Part shown: in pieces, positions 8,540 to 16,531 of the stretch
How the letters are laid out: the number at the start of each line of letters is the position of its first letter
Numbering within the stretch: position 1 is the stretch's first letter
Source: an uncultured Veillonella sp.
GTDB lineage: Bacteria > Bacillota > Negativicutes > Veillonellales > Veillonellaceae
DNA: 54,682 nucleotides
Direction of reading: 5' to 3'
Assembly: GCA_915066865.1 (NCBI GenBank)
Contig: CAJZEE010000004.1
Coordinates: 1-54,682 of the forward strand
Notes under the pieces: generated by a model
Told to the model about the DNA's origin: nothing
Database searches by the model: none
Seen by the model: the letters and a program-made list of their open reading frames with translations, nothing else
Made by a program: the position numbers and the translations under genes

Positions 8540-8555
8540 TGTTTCACGTGAAACA
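8540..8555. other. parS site 2 (intergenic)
   Basis: Perfect TGTTTCACGTGAAACA in the AT-rich spacer between parA and the methionine cassette. Confidence 0.95.
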
Positions 8556-8845
8556 TTTAAGAATTAAAGTCTAACGTAAAACATTAAATTATAAAATCAA
8601 TAAAAATTTTTACAGTAAAAAATTATTACCTTAATATAAATCTATACCAACAGATAAAAATATACAAAAATATTTTATATCATTTTTCTATTTATAGAAC
8701 AACCCTATTAACGAGAGGTATAAAGTAATCATTCTTTGATCGGTAACATTATATATAACAATAATATACGAAATGTAATATACTAATTTAATACTATACT
8801 CTTATATGCGTTTAACAACATATAATCAGATCATATTTAACAAAT

Positions 8846-8861
8846 TGTTTCACGTGAAACA
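8846..8861. other. parS site 3 (intergenic)
   Basis: Perfect TGTTTCACGTGAAACA. The 799-nt spacer 8358-9156 otherwise holds AT-rich sequence, a 14-nt direct repeat (8944-8957 and 9007-9020) and the promoter and leader of the methionine cassette; no gene is seen in it. Confidence 0.95.
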
Positions 8862-8990
8862 TTAAAGTTAACATTAAATGCATAAAAACTTTATCGTCAA
8901 TAACTTTTATGTCTAAAAAAGCATTTTGATATAACTTCAAACTATATCTATATACTACTAAATTATATGAGAATACAGGTCCTATATACT

Positions 8991-9019
8991 TTGACAGGTA
9001 TTATCCATATCTATATACT
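8991..9019 (+). promoter_or_regulatory. Promoter of the methionine synthase cassette
   Basis: TTGACA (8991-8996) and TATACT (9014-9019) are spaced 17 nt apart. The -10 region ATATCTATATACTA is an exact repeat of 8944-8957. Predicted transcription start is near 9026, giving a leader of about 130 nt. Confidence 0.7.
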
Positions 9020-9109
9020 ATTAGTTAGATAGTAATTAGATTAATAATCTTAAGAGTCTAGAAAAATTACTTTATAAGATTTATATACAATTGATAACAG
9101 TAAGCACAT

Positions 9110-9137
9110 GCTCTACGGACACGCAGAGCTTTTTATT
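9110..9137 (+). terminator. Terminator-like hairpin in the methionine cassette leader
   Basis: GCTCT(a)CG / CG(c)AGAGC closes a 4-nt loop and is followed at once by TTTTTATTTT. It lies between the promoter and the ATG at 9157, so it could act as an attenuator. No known riboswitch consensus was recognised upstream. Confidence 0.45.
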
Positions 9138-9156
9138 TTGAAGAGGAGGCGTTTCC

Positions 9157-9924
9157 ATGCCCATCTATAACGGAATGCTTCCTGCCATCGATAAAGCAGA
9201 AGTAAAACGATACGCAGGACTTCGTCACGCTGAGGATTTCCCACAAAATTATGTTGACGAAGCATGTAAGGAAATCCAATTATTGGCTACACCTAAGGGT
9301 GTATATCAAGAATATGATTACGATGCAGAAACAAAGACTATTTTAAGTAATCCACCCCTAAAAATTGAAGGGTCTATTATCGAAAAACACTTAGAAAAAT
9401 CTACTAAGGTATACGTGTTAGGCGTAACAGTAGGTGAAGATGTAGAAATTCGTAGTGAGCAGTTATTTAAACAAGGTAACTATACGGTGGGTTTATTACT
9501 TGATGCAGCTGCTACAACTGCAGTAGAGCAGGTAGCTGATCAGGTAAACGAAGTAATCAATACGATTGCTAAAAAACAGGGGTATAAGCCAACATGGCGT
9601 TTTAGTCCTGGTTATGGCAATTGGCCACTAGAGATTCAACCTGAATTAGCTAAAATTATTAAAACCGAGCTAATCGGTTTACAAGTTACAGAGAATTATT
9701 TATTGTTCCCACGTAAATCTGTAACAGCTATTATTGGTTTAATGCCTGCAAATGAAGATATTAAAACTAAACGAGGCTGTACATCTTGTTCACAACAAAA
9801 CTGTGCATCTCGAAAATTACCAGAGAAAGCAACAGTCAACACCCAAGATGGGAGAGAAGAGGAAGGTAGTAAAACTACTGCCGACATTTCTGGTATTGCC
9901 ATGAAGGGGCAACCAATACAATAG
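9157..9924 (+). CDS. Vitamin B12-dependent methionine synthase reactivation protein (stand-alone)
   Basis: The 255-aa product matches the MetH activation domain, which binds S-adenosylmethionine and helps re-methylate oxidised cob(II)alamin. In E. coli it is the C-terminal part of MetH; here it is a separate gene, and the downstream MetH ends after its B12 domain. The RFSPGYGNWPLEIQ stretch corresponds to the RxxxGY motif of the SAM site. The C-terminus carries a Cys-rich segment (GCTSCSQQNCASR, C-x2-C-x4-C), then a poorly conserved polar tail. GAGGAGG lies upstream of the ATG. The stop codon directly abuts parS site 4, and metH begins 48 nt later. Confidence 0.88.
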   Translation: MPIYNGMLPAIDKAEVKRYAGLRHAEDFPQNYVDEACKEIQLLATPKGVYQEYDYDAETKTILSNPPLKIEGSIIEKHLEKSTKVYVLGVTVGEDVEIRSEQLFKQGNYTVGLLLDAAATTAVEQVADQVNEVINTIAKKQGYKPTWRFSPGYGNWPLEIQPELAKIIKTELIGLQVTENYLLFPRKSVTAIIGLMPANEDIKTKRGCTSCSQQNCASRKLPEKATVNTQDGREEEGSKTTADISGIAMKGQPIQ

Positions 9925-9940
9925 TGTTTCACGTGAAACA
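9925..9940. other. parS site 4 (inside the methionine cassette)
   Basis: Perfect TGTTTCACGTGAAACA that begins at the base after the TAG of the reactivation gene and sits in the spacer before metH. Confidence 0.95.
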
Positions 9941-9971
9941 TTGTAATTTAGGATGTTAAAGGAAGATGTTT

Positions 9972-12407
9972 ATGTATATATTTGACGGTGCTATGGGCAC
10001 AATGCTTCAAGCGGCAGGCTTAGAAGAAGGCTATTGTCCAGAGCTATTTAATATTGAAAGACCAGAAGTAGTAAAGGATATTCATGCTCAATACTTACAA
10101 CATGGCAGTGATGTAATCACTACCAATACATTCGGTGCTTGTGGTCTTAAATTAGAAGATTATGATTTACAGGATCGCGTAAGAGAAATCAATATTGCAG
10201 CTGTGAAGGTAGCAAAAGAAGCCATTGCAGAGACTAAACCAACTGCTCGTGTAGCAGGTTCTATGGGACCTACAGGTCGTTTTTTACAACCATTAGGCAA
10301 TATGAGCTTTGACTCCATTTATGATACATATCGTGAACAAGCCGAAGCATTAATCGAAGGTGGCGTTGATTTTATTATCATTGAAACTATCATCGACGTA
10401 CAGGAAATGCGTGCCGCTTTATTAGCCTCTTTAGATGCTCGTGAAGCAGCAGGGAAGACAAAAGATGATGTACAAATCATCTGTCAATTTTCTTTTAGTG
10501 AAGACGGTCGTACTATTACAGGTACACCACCAGCAGTAGCAACTACTATCGTAGAAGCTATAGGGGCTGATATCATTGGTATCAACTGTTCCCTTGGACC
10601 TGAACAAATTACACCACTTATCGAAGAGATTGCAAGCGTTACAAATTTACCAATAAGCTGTCAGCCAAATGCCGGTATGCCTCAATTAATAAATAAACAA
10701 ACTGTATTCCCACTTTCAGCTGAAGAGATGGGGCCTTTGATGCTTCCAATTGTTGATGCTGGTGCAAGCTATGTTGGCGGCTGCTGTGGTACAACACCAG
10801 CTCATATTCAATCTATTTCCGATGCTGTGAAAGCTCATACGCCAAAAGAACGCGCCCACATTGCACCTAAAACAATTATTACAAGCCGTACTAAACTTTT
10901 AGAGTTAGGCCATCATACAAAACCACTTATCATTGGCGAACGTATTAATCCAACTGGCCGTAAAGTCCTTGCTCAAGAATTGCGCGATGGTTCTTTCATT
11001 CGTGTAAAACGAGATGCCTTAGACCAAGTAGAGGCAGGTGCAGATATCCTCGATGTAAACATGGGCGTAGCTGGCATGGATCAATCGCCCTTAATGGAAC
11101 GTGCCATTTTCGAGTTATCCATGCTCGTAGAAACACCATTATCCATTGACACATTAGACCCAGTAGCTATGGAAATAGCTCTTAAAAACTATCCAGGTCG
11201 TGCCCTCATCAACTCTGTAAATGGGGAGGAGGAGTCTATTACGCACGTAATGCCTTTAGCTAAACGGTATGGTGCAGCATTGCTTTGCTTGCCAATCTGT
11301 AGTGGTGACTTACCTGAAAAAGCAGAAGATCGCGTTGCTTTAGCTGAAAGTATCGTAAATCGCGCTTACGGTTATGGTCTTCAACCACATGATTTATTAC
11401 TCGATCCATTAGTATTAACACTTGCTAGTGGGGAAGATAGTGCACGCCAAACATTGCGTACGCTACAGTTATATAAAGAGAAATTTGGCTTCCCAACAGT
11501 AATGGGCTTGTCCAATATCTCCTTCGGTATGCCTCAACGTCCTTATTTGAACGGCCAATTCTTAACAATGGCCCTCGCATGTGGCTTAACAACACCGATT
11601 ATGAATCCACTCAATTATCCAGCAAAAAAAGCATTTGTATCCAGTACTACCTTACTAGGCTGGGACCCAGGTTCTGCTGAATTTATTAAAGAATACGGCT
11701 ATGAAGACGAAACTACCGCTCCTGGTAACTCTGCTCCTAAAGGGCCAGATAAAAAATCCTTCGATAGTAATGATCCTTTAGCCAATATTCGCGCATGTGT
11801 AGAACAAGGCGAAAAAGAAGCTATCATTGATCTTGTAAAAAAAGCCTTAGCAGATGGTATCGATCCATTAGATCTTACGAAAAAAGGCTTATCTGAAGCG
11901 ATGAACGTAGTGGGGGATAAGTTTGGTTCTGGTAAGTTATTCTTACCACAAGTAATGCTTGCTGCTGAAACAATGCAGGCTGCTTTCAACACCATTAAAG
12001 AAATTATTCCTGCTAGTGAAAGCTTAGATAAAGGCACCGTTGTCGTAGCTACAGTTAAAGGCGACATTCACGATTTAGGTAAAAATATCGTAGCAGCATT
12101 GCTCGAAAACAATGGTTACAAAATCGTCGACCTTGGTAAGGACGTTGACCCAGAAGTTATCGTACAAGCCATTAAAGATAACAAGGCTGCCCTCGTTGGC
12201 ATCTGTTCCTTGATGACGACTACCATGCCACAAATCGACAATACCATCGCTGCTATCCGTGCAGCAGGCCTTAAAACTAAGGTCATGGTTGGTGGCGCCG
12301 TAGTATCTCAAGACTACGCAGACCAAGCAGGCGCAGATATCTACGCTAAAGACGGCATCGCTGCTGTTAACCACGCCAATGACTTCTTTGAAACACTAGA
12401 AAAATAA
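9972..12407 (+). CDS. metH: Cobalamin-dependent methionine synthase, lacking the activation domain
   Basis: The 811-aa enzyme transfers the methyl group of 5-methyltetrahydrofolate to homocysteine through cobalamin. Domain order: homocysteine-binding barrel with zinc ligands C206 (GINCSLG) and C271/C272 (GGCCGT); pterin-binding barrel from about 310 (LIIGERINPTGRK) to about 570; helical cap; then the Rossmann B12 domain with D698-x-H700-x2-G703, the lower axial ligand motif. E. coli MetH (about 1,227 aa) has a further C-terminal activation domain, here encoded by the upstream gene. ATG 9972 is preferred to 9966 because GGAAG lies 6 nt before it. metF follows after 21 nt. Confidence 0.95.
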   Translation: MYIFDGAMGTMLQAAGLEEGYCPELFNIERPEVVKDIHAQYLQHGSDVITTNTFGACGLKLEDYDLQDRVREINIAAVKVAKEAIAETKPTARVAGSMGPTGRFLQPLGNMSFDSIYDTYREQAEALIEGGVDFIIIETIIDVQEMRAALLASLDAREAAGKTKDDVQIICQFSFSEDGRTITGTPPAVATTIVEAIGADIIGINCSLGPEQITPLIEEIASVTNLPISCQPNAGMPQLINKQTVFPLSAEEMGPLMLPIVDAGASYVGGCCGTTPAHIQSISDAVKAHTPKERAHIAPKTIITSRTKLLELGHHTKPLIIGERINPTGRKVLAQELRDGSFIRVKRDALDQVEAGADILDVNMGVAGMDQSPLMERAIFELSMLVETPLSIDTLDPVAMEIALKNYPGRALINSVNGEEESITHVMPLAKRYGAALLCLPICSGDLPEKAEDRVALAESIVNRAYGYGLQPHDLLLDPLVLTLASGEDSARQTLRTLQLYKEKFGFPTVMGLSNISFGMPQRPYLNGQFLTMALACGLTTPIMNPLNYPAKKAFVSSTTLLGWDPGSAEFIKEYGYEDETTAPGNSAPKGPDKKSFDSNDPLANIRACVEQGEKEAIIDLVKKALADGIDPLDLTKKGLSEAMNVVGDKFGSGKLFLPQVMLAAETMQAAFNTIKEIIPASESLDKGTVVVATVKGDIHDLGKNIVAALLENNGYKIVDLGKDVDPEVIVQAIKDNKAALVGICSLMTTTMPQIDNTIAAIRAAGLKTKVMVGGAVVSQDYADQAGADIYAKDGIAAVNHANDFFETLEK

Positions 12408-12428
12408 TGTATAGTAACGAGGTACATG

Positions 12429-13286
12429 ATGACATTACGAGAAAAACATCAACAAGGGCAGTTCACCATTACTGTTGAATTAGATCCTCCTAAAAGCAGT
12501 TCTGCAGAAAAGACCTTCGAACAAGCAGCCCGTTTGAAAGGGAAGGTGGATGCTATCAACATCGCTGATAGCCCTATGTCCAAAATGCGCATGAGCCCAA
12601 TTTCTCTTTCTTATTTGTTACAACATAACAAAGAAATTGAAACTATTTTCCACCTTACATGCCGCGACCGTAATATTATCGGATTGCAATCTGAATTACT
12701 CGGTGCAGCAGCGTTGGGCGTGCATAATATTTTAACCCTCACTGGTGATAAACCAGATAATGGGGACCATCCATTTGCACAATCCGTATTTGAAGTCGAC
12801 TGTATGGGACTACTCAATATCGCTAAGACATTAAATGCAGGCAAAGACCTTGCAGGTAATGACCTAGACACACCTACAAACTTCTACATCGGTGCAACTG
12901 GTAATCCTGGTGCTCCAGATTTAGAGATTGAACGCCAAAAATTAGCTGCTAAAATTAAAAATGGCGCTCACTTTGTACAAACACAACCAATTTACGATTT
13001 AGAACAGGCAAAACGCTACATTGACAAGATGTCTGAATTCGATGTGCCTATCATGCTCGGTTTGATTCCACTTAAAAGCTTTAAAATGGCTACATACCTC
13101 CATGAAAAAGTGCCTGGAATCAATCTTACTCAAGAAATCTTGGACCGCATGGAAAAAGGTGGTAAAGAAGCGGGTACAGAAATTGCGATTGAAACACTTG
13201 AACAAATCAAGAAAATTGCAGCAGGCGTACATATTATGCCTTTAAATGATATCGATACAACGTTACATATTATTGACCACATATAA
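12429..13286 (+). CDS. metF: 5,10-methylenetetrahydrofolate reductase
   Basis: The 285-aa TIM-barrel flavoprotein reduces methylene-THF to methyl-THF, the methyl donor of MetH. FTITVELDPPKS at the start carries the family's catalytic Glu region. HLTCRDRN, ILTLTGDKPDNGDHP and FVQTQPIYDLE are typical folate and FAD-site stretches. It is the last gene of the methionine cassette, with two ATG codons in a row; 12429 gives the better distance (6 nt) to GAGG. A long hairpin terminator follows. Confidence 0.93.
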   Translation: MTLREKHQQGQFTITVELDPPKSSSAEKTFEQAARLKGKVDAINIADSPMSKMRMSPISLSYLLQHNKEIETIFHLTCRDRNIIGLQSELLGAAALGVHNILTLTGDKPDNGDHPFAQSVFEVDCMGLLNIAKTLNAGKDLAGNDLDTPTNFYIGATGNPGAPDLEIERQKLAAKIKNGAHFVQTQPIYDLEQAKRYIDKMSEFDVPIMLGLIPLKSFKMATYLHEKVPGINLTQEILDRMEKGGKEAGTEIAIETLEQIKKIAAGVHIMPLNDIDTTLHIIDHI

Positions 13287-13305
13287 GTCATTTTAATGTT
13301 TGCAT

Positions 13306-13364
13306 AGAATACCTTTCCCACGGACTCCAAAGCGAGCTAAGTCGTCCTTAGGGAAAGGTATTCT
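13306..13364 (+). terminator. Long-stem terminator after metF
   Basis: A perfect 14-bp stem (AGAATACCTTTCCC / GGGAAAGGTATTCT) is followed by ATTTTC. The 31-nt loop contains CGAGCTAAGTC (13333-13343), which is repeated exactly at 13466-13476. Confidence 0.75.
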
Positions 13365-13492
13365 ATTTTCATTTAAACTAATTTATCCTATATCAAAATA
13401 ATTCCTCCATAAAATGTTGTTGTAAACGATATCATTTAATAGGTAGTGGGGAGGGGGATAAAAAACGAGCTAAGTCATTCCTAATGAAAAGG

Positions 13493-13529
13493 AAAGAGGA
13501 TGCAAATATAAGGTTTGCATCCTCTTTTT
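13493..13529. terminator. Bidirectional terminator between metF and rsmG
   Basis: A perfect 14-bp stem AAAGAGGATGCAAA / TTTGCATCCTCTTT with a 7-nt loop and a T-run on the plus strand. It lies between converging metF and rsmG. The region 13365-13492 holds only a purine-rich stretch (GGGGAGGGGG) and the second CGAGCTAAGTC copy. Confidence 0.85.
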
Positions 13530-13591
13530 GTACTTGTTTTGTATTGTATTACTAGTTTTATTAAGTTTCACACGGTATGTACTAGTAAAAA

Positions 13592-14344
13592 TCATACTAA
13601 TGGTTTGTCTTTGATTTCTTTTGGTTTTCGTGGATATTGTTTTGGTGTTTTTCCAATTTTCTTTATATACACGATTGCTCGTTTATCCTCTAAGGTTGGT
13701 AATGCAACGGTTCTTACTTCTTCGATAGTAGCTTTTAGTGTGCTAAGGGCTTTATTAGATTCTTTAACTTCTTCTTCGTATATAGCGCCTTTTAGAGCAA
13801 CGACGTAGCCACCTTCTTTTACGTATGGCACAGTCCATTCTAAAAGAATCGGCAAGCGTGCCACGGCACGGCTCGTAGCAATATCAAAGCTTTCACGATA
13901 ATCTTGGTGACTCAAATCCTCCGCACGTCCGTGTAAGGTAGTACAGTTCGTCAGTTTTAGTTTATCTATAACCGATTCCAAAAAGGTAAGCCGCTTTTTC
14001 AAAGAATCAAACAGGGTAACCTTGAGGCTACGGTCATAGATAGCCAATGGAATACCAGGGAAACCTGCACCGGTACCAACATCGATAATCATCATGCCAG
14101 ATTTGATAATTTCAGAATCATAACAGGAGAGGGAGTCAATCATATGCTTAACCACGACCTCTTTCATGTCTGTGATACCCGTTAAATTGAGATATTTATT
14201 TGTTTCAATCATATGCGCATAATACATGTAAAAGTCTTTGGCTTGCTCTTCCGTACAAGGCAAGCCAAAACGGCTCATTTGCTCCATCATGTACGAAACA
14301 AATTCAGACTGAGGTGCTATAGGCACATCGTATTTTTCTTTCAT
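13592..14344 (-). CDS. rsmG: 16S rRNA (guanine-N7)-methyltransferase RsmG (GidB)
   Basis: The 250-aa SAM-dependent methyltransferase modifies G527 (E. coli numbering) of 16S rRNA. Visible marks are NLTGI (53-57), the motif I loop DVGTGAGFPG (88-97), the DSLKKR acid strand and the SRAVA segment. AGGAG lies 5 nt before the ATG. It follows mnmG by 124 nt, the standard order near bacterial origins. The C-terminal QYPRKPKEIKDKPL tail is basic and family-typical. Loss of RsmG function is known to cause low-level streptomycin resistance in other bacteria. Confidence 0.95.
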   Translation of the reverse strand: MKEKYDVPIAPQSEFVSYMMEQMSRFGLPCTEEQAKDFYMYYAHMIETNKYLNLTGITDMKEVVVKHMIDSLSCYDSEIIKSGMMIIDVGTGAGFPGIPLAIYDRSLKVTLFDSLKKRLTFLESVIDKLKLTNCTTLHGRAEDLSHQDYRESFDIATSRAVARLPILLEWTVPYVKEGGYVVALKGAIYEEEVKESNKALSTLKATIEEVRTVALPTLEDKRAIVYIKKIGKTPKQYPRKPKEIKDKPLV

Positions 14345-14468
14345 AAGTACTCCTAATGAATTGTCTAATATGTATATGACAATAAGATTTGTAGGAAATA
14401 TCTTTTAAAATCTGTAAGAAATATCTTCTAAAAAGTTCATATAAAATGCATGTTTTTACATGCTATTT

Positions 14469-16340
14469 TTATTTACTTCTGTTGTATTGTTCGAGTTGGA
14501 TCAACAGAACAGATACGTCCGCAGGTGATACGCCAGAGATACGGCTTGCTTGGCCGATGGAGTGAGGACGAATTTTGTTGAGCTTTTGTTGAGCTTCAAG
14601 GGAAATACCCTTGATTTGTGCATAATCCCATTCTTTTGGAAGAATTTTTTCTTCTAGTTTACGAACCTTATCGACTTGCTCCATTTGCTTCTTAATGTAC
14701 CCTTCGTAAGTAATAGAAATGTCGACAGCTTCCTCTACATCAGGTGTATAGCGTTTCAAACCAAATGCATCGGCTACGATGGCGTAAGAGAGTTCATTAC
14801 GTTTTACTAAATCATAAGCATGAATACCTGTTTTAATAGGTGCTGTACCTAGACTTTCAAGCAAAGCTTGTGTTTCCTTGGATGGATTGACAGGTGTATT
14901 TCGTAACATGTCCATTGCTTCCTCGATAGCAGCTTTTTTAGCTGTAAATTTAGCCCAACGATCATCTTTTACAAGACTGATTTCACGGCCTTTTTCCGTA
15001 AGACGCATGTCTGCATTATCTTGACGAAGCAATAAGCGATATTCACTGCGGCTTGTCATCATGCGGTACGGTTCATTTGTACCTTTTGTTACAAGATCAT
15101 CGATGAGAACACCGATGTACGCTTCAGAGCGAGCAAGGATGAACGGTTCTTTACCTTCAAGCCACAATGCTGCGTTAATACCAGCCATAAGACCTTGTGC
15201 AGCCGCTTCTTCATAGCCAGATGTACCATTGGCTTGACCCGCAGAGTAGAGACCTTCAATATGTTTCACTTGAAGGGCTGGTGTTAATTGTGTTGGATTC
15301 AAGCAATCGTATTCAATAGCATAGGCAGGGCGCATAATTTCAACATTCTCAAGGCCTGGGATGGTACGCAAGAACGCATATTGTACATCCATTGGAAGAG
15401 ATGTACTCATACCTTGTACATACATTTCATTTGTACCCGTACCTTCTGGTTCTACGAATAATTGATGGCGTTCTTTATCAGCAAAGCGCACTACTTTATC
15501 TTCGATGGAAGGGCAGTAACGAGGGCCTACGCCTTCGATTTTGCCACTATACATAGGAGCGCGGTGAATATTGCTATGAATGATTTCGTGCGTTTCCTTG
15601 TTAGTATACGTCAACCAGCATACATCTTCATTACGGTTAATCCATTCATCCATAAAAGAAAATGCGTGATGATGTGCATCGCCTTCTTGAACTACCATAT
15701 TATCGAGGTTTAAAGTACGTTTATCTACACGTGCTGGTGTACCCGTCTTAAAGCGCATCAATTCAATACCATTATCGAGCAAGGATTGAGAGAAATGTTC
15801 CGCTACGCGTTGGCCATTTGGACCGCCCACATAATCGATATCGCCGATGAGGATTTTACCTTTCAAATAGGTACCCGTACAAAGAATTATCGCCTTAGCG
15901 CCATAAAATTCACCAAGCTCTGTAACGATGCCTGTTACCTTGCCATCCTCAACCTTAAGCTCAGTCACCATGATTTGCTTAACATTGAGATTATCTGTAT
16001 TCTCCAATGTTTGTTTCATCAAATGTTGATATTTAATCTTGTCGGATTGACAGCGCAAAGAATGAACGGCAGGTCCCTTACCCATATTGAGCATACGCAT
16101 TTGGATAGCCGTAGCATCCGCATTAATACCCATTTGACCGCCTAATGCGTCAACTTCGTAAACAAGATGGCTTTTACCAGGACCACCCACGGCAGGGTTG
16201 CACGGCATAAGCGCAATATTATCTAAACTGATGGTCGCCATCAACGTGCGATGACCCATGCGGGCAGTAGCGAGAGCCGCCTCACAACCAGCATGACCAC
16301 CACCGATGACGATGACATCATAATTATCTACTGTGTACAT
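14469..16340 (-). CDS. mnmG: tRNA uridine-5-carboxymethylaminomethyl modification enzyme MnmG (GidA)
   Basis: The 623-aa FAD protein partners MnmE to make cmnm5U34 in tRNAs that read NNA/NNG codons. It has the N-terminal dinucleotide-binding motif GGGHAGCEA (13-21), the PCNPAVGGPGKSHLV signature, the FAD-binding AGQANGTSGYEEAAAQGL segment and the helical C-terminal domain that contacts MnmE. Its length is normal. mnmE lies upstream on the same strand with a 189-nt structured spacer. Confidence 0.96.
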   Translation of the reverse strand: MYTVDNYDVIVIGGGHAGCEAALATARMGHRTLMATISLDNIALMPCNPAVGGPGKSHLVYEVDALGGQMGINADATAIQMRMLNMGKGPAVHSLRCQSDKIKYQHLMKQTLENTDNLNVKQIMVTELKVEDGKVTGIVTELGEFYGAKAIILCTGTYLKGKILIGDIDYVGGPNGQRVAEHFSQSLLDNGIELMRFKTGTPARVDKRTLNLDNMVVQEGDAHHHAFSFMDEWINRNEDVCWLTYTNKETHEIIHSNIHRAPMYSGKIEGVGPRYCPSIEDKVVRFADKERHQLFVEPEGTGTNEMYVQGMSTSLPMDVQYAFLRTIPGLENVEIMRPAYAIEYDCLNPTQLTPALQVKHIEGLYSAGQANGTSGYEEAAAQGLMAGINAALWLEGKEPFILARSEAYIGVLIDDLVTKGTNEPYRMMTSRSEYRLLLRQDNADMRLTEKGREISLVKDDRWAKFTAKKAAIEEAMDMLRNTPVNPSKETQALLESLGTAPIKTGIHAYDLVKRNELSYAIVADAFGLKRYTPDVEEAVDISITYEGYIKKQMEQVDKVRKLEEKILPKEWDYAQIKGISLEAQQKLNKIRPHSIGQASRISGVSPADVSVLLIQLEQYNRSK

Positions 16341-16414
16341 ATCAATTAAATTCCTTATATTTGTTACTTATCTTATTGTGAAAGTATATTTTATTCAAAC
16401 TACGAGGCCGAATA

Positions 16415-16531
16415 GCCCAGTGTCCAGGTCGCTCGCTGGGCATTTTCCTACGGAAAATTGTACGCTCCGACCAAAGTGAAGCTTGGGTTTCATCGTCGCT
16501 AACGCTCCTCTGCTCCCTCAAGCCCTACTTT
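16415..16531. repeat. GC-rich structured spacer between mnmE and mnmG
   Basis: This stretch is richer in G and C than its surroundings. It contains three nested or adjacent inverted repeats: GCCCAG/CTGGGC (16415-16441), GGTCG/CGACC enclosing ATTTTCC-TAC-GGAAAAT (16427-16472), and AAAGT..GCTTGGG / CTCAAGC..ACTTT (16473-16531). The last overlaps the mnmE stop codon. It may be an interspersed repeat or a processing or termination structure. Confidence 0.6.

Noticed and set aside
8540..9940. Repeated TGTTTCACGTGAAACA as phage attachment sites or transposon ends
   Set aside because: It matches canonical parS exactly and lies beside parA and parB; no integrase or transposase is present.
11699..12374. 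Minus-strand open frames inside metH
   Set aside because: They lie fully within conserved metH coding sequence (B12 domain) and resemble no known protein.
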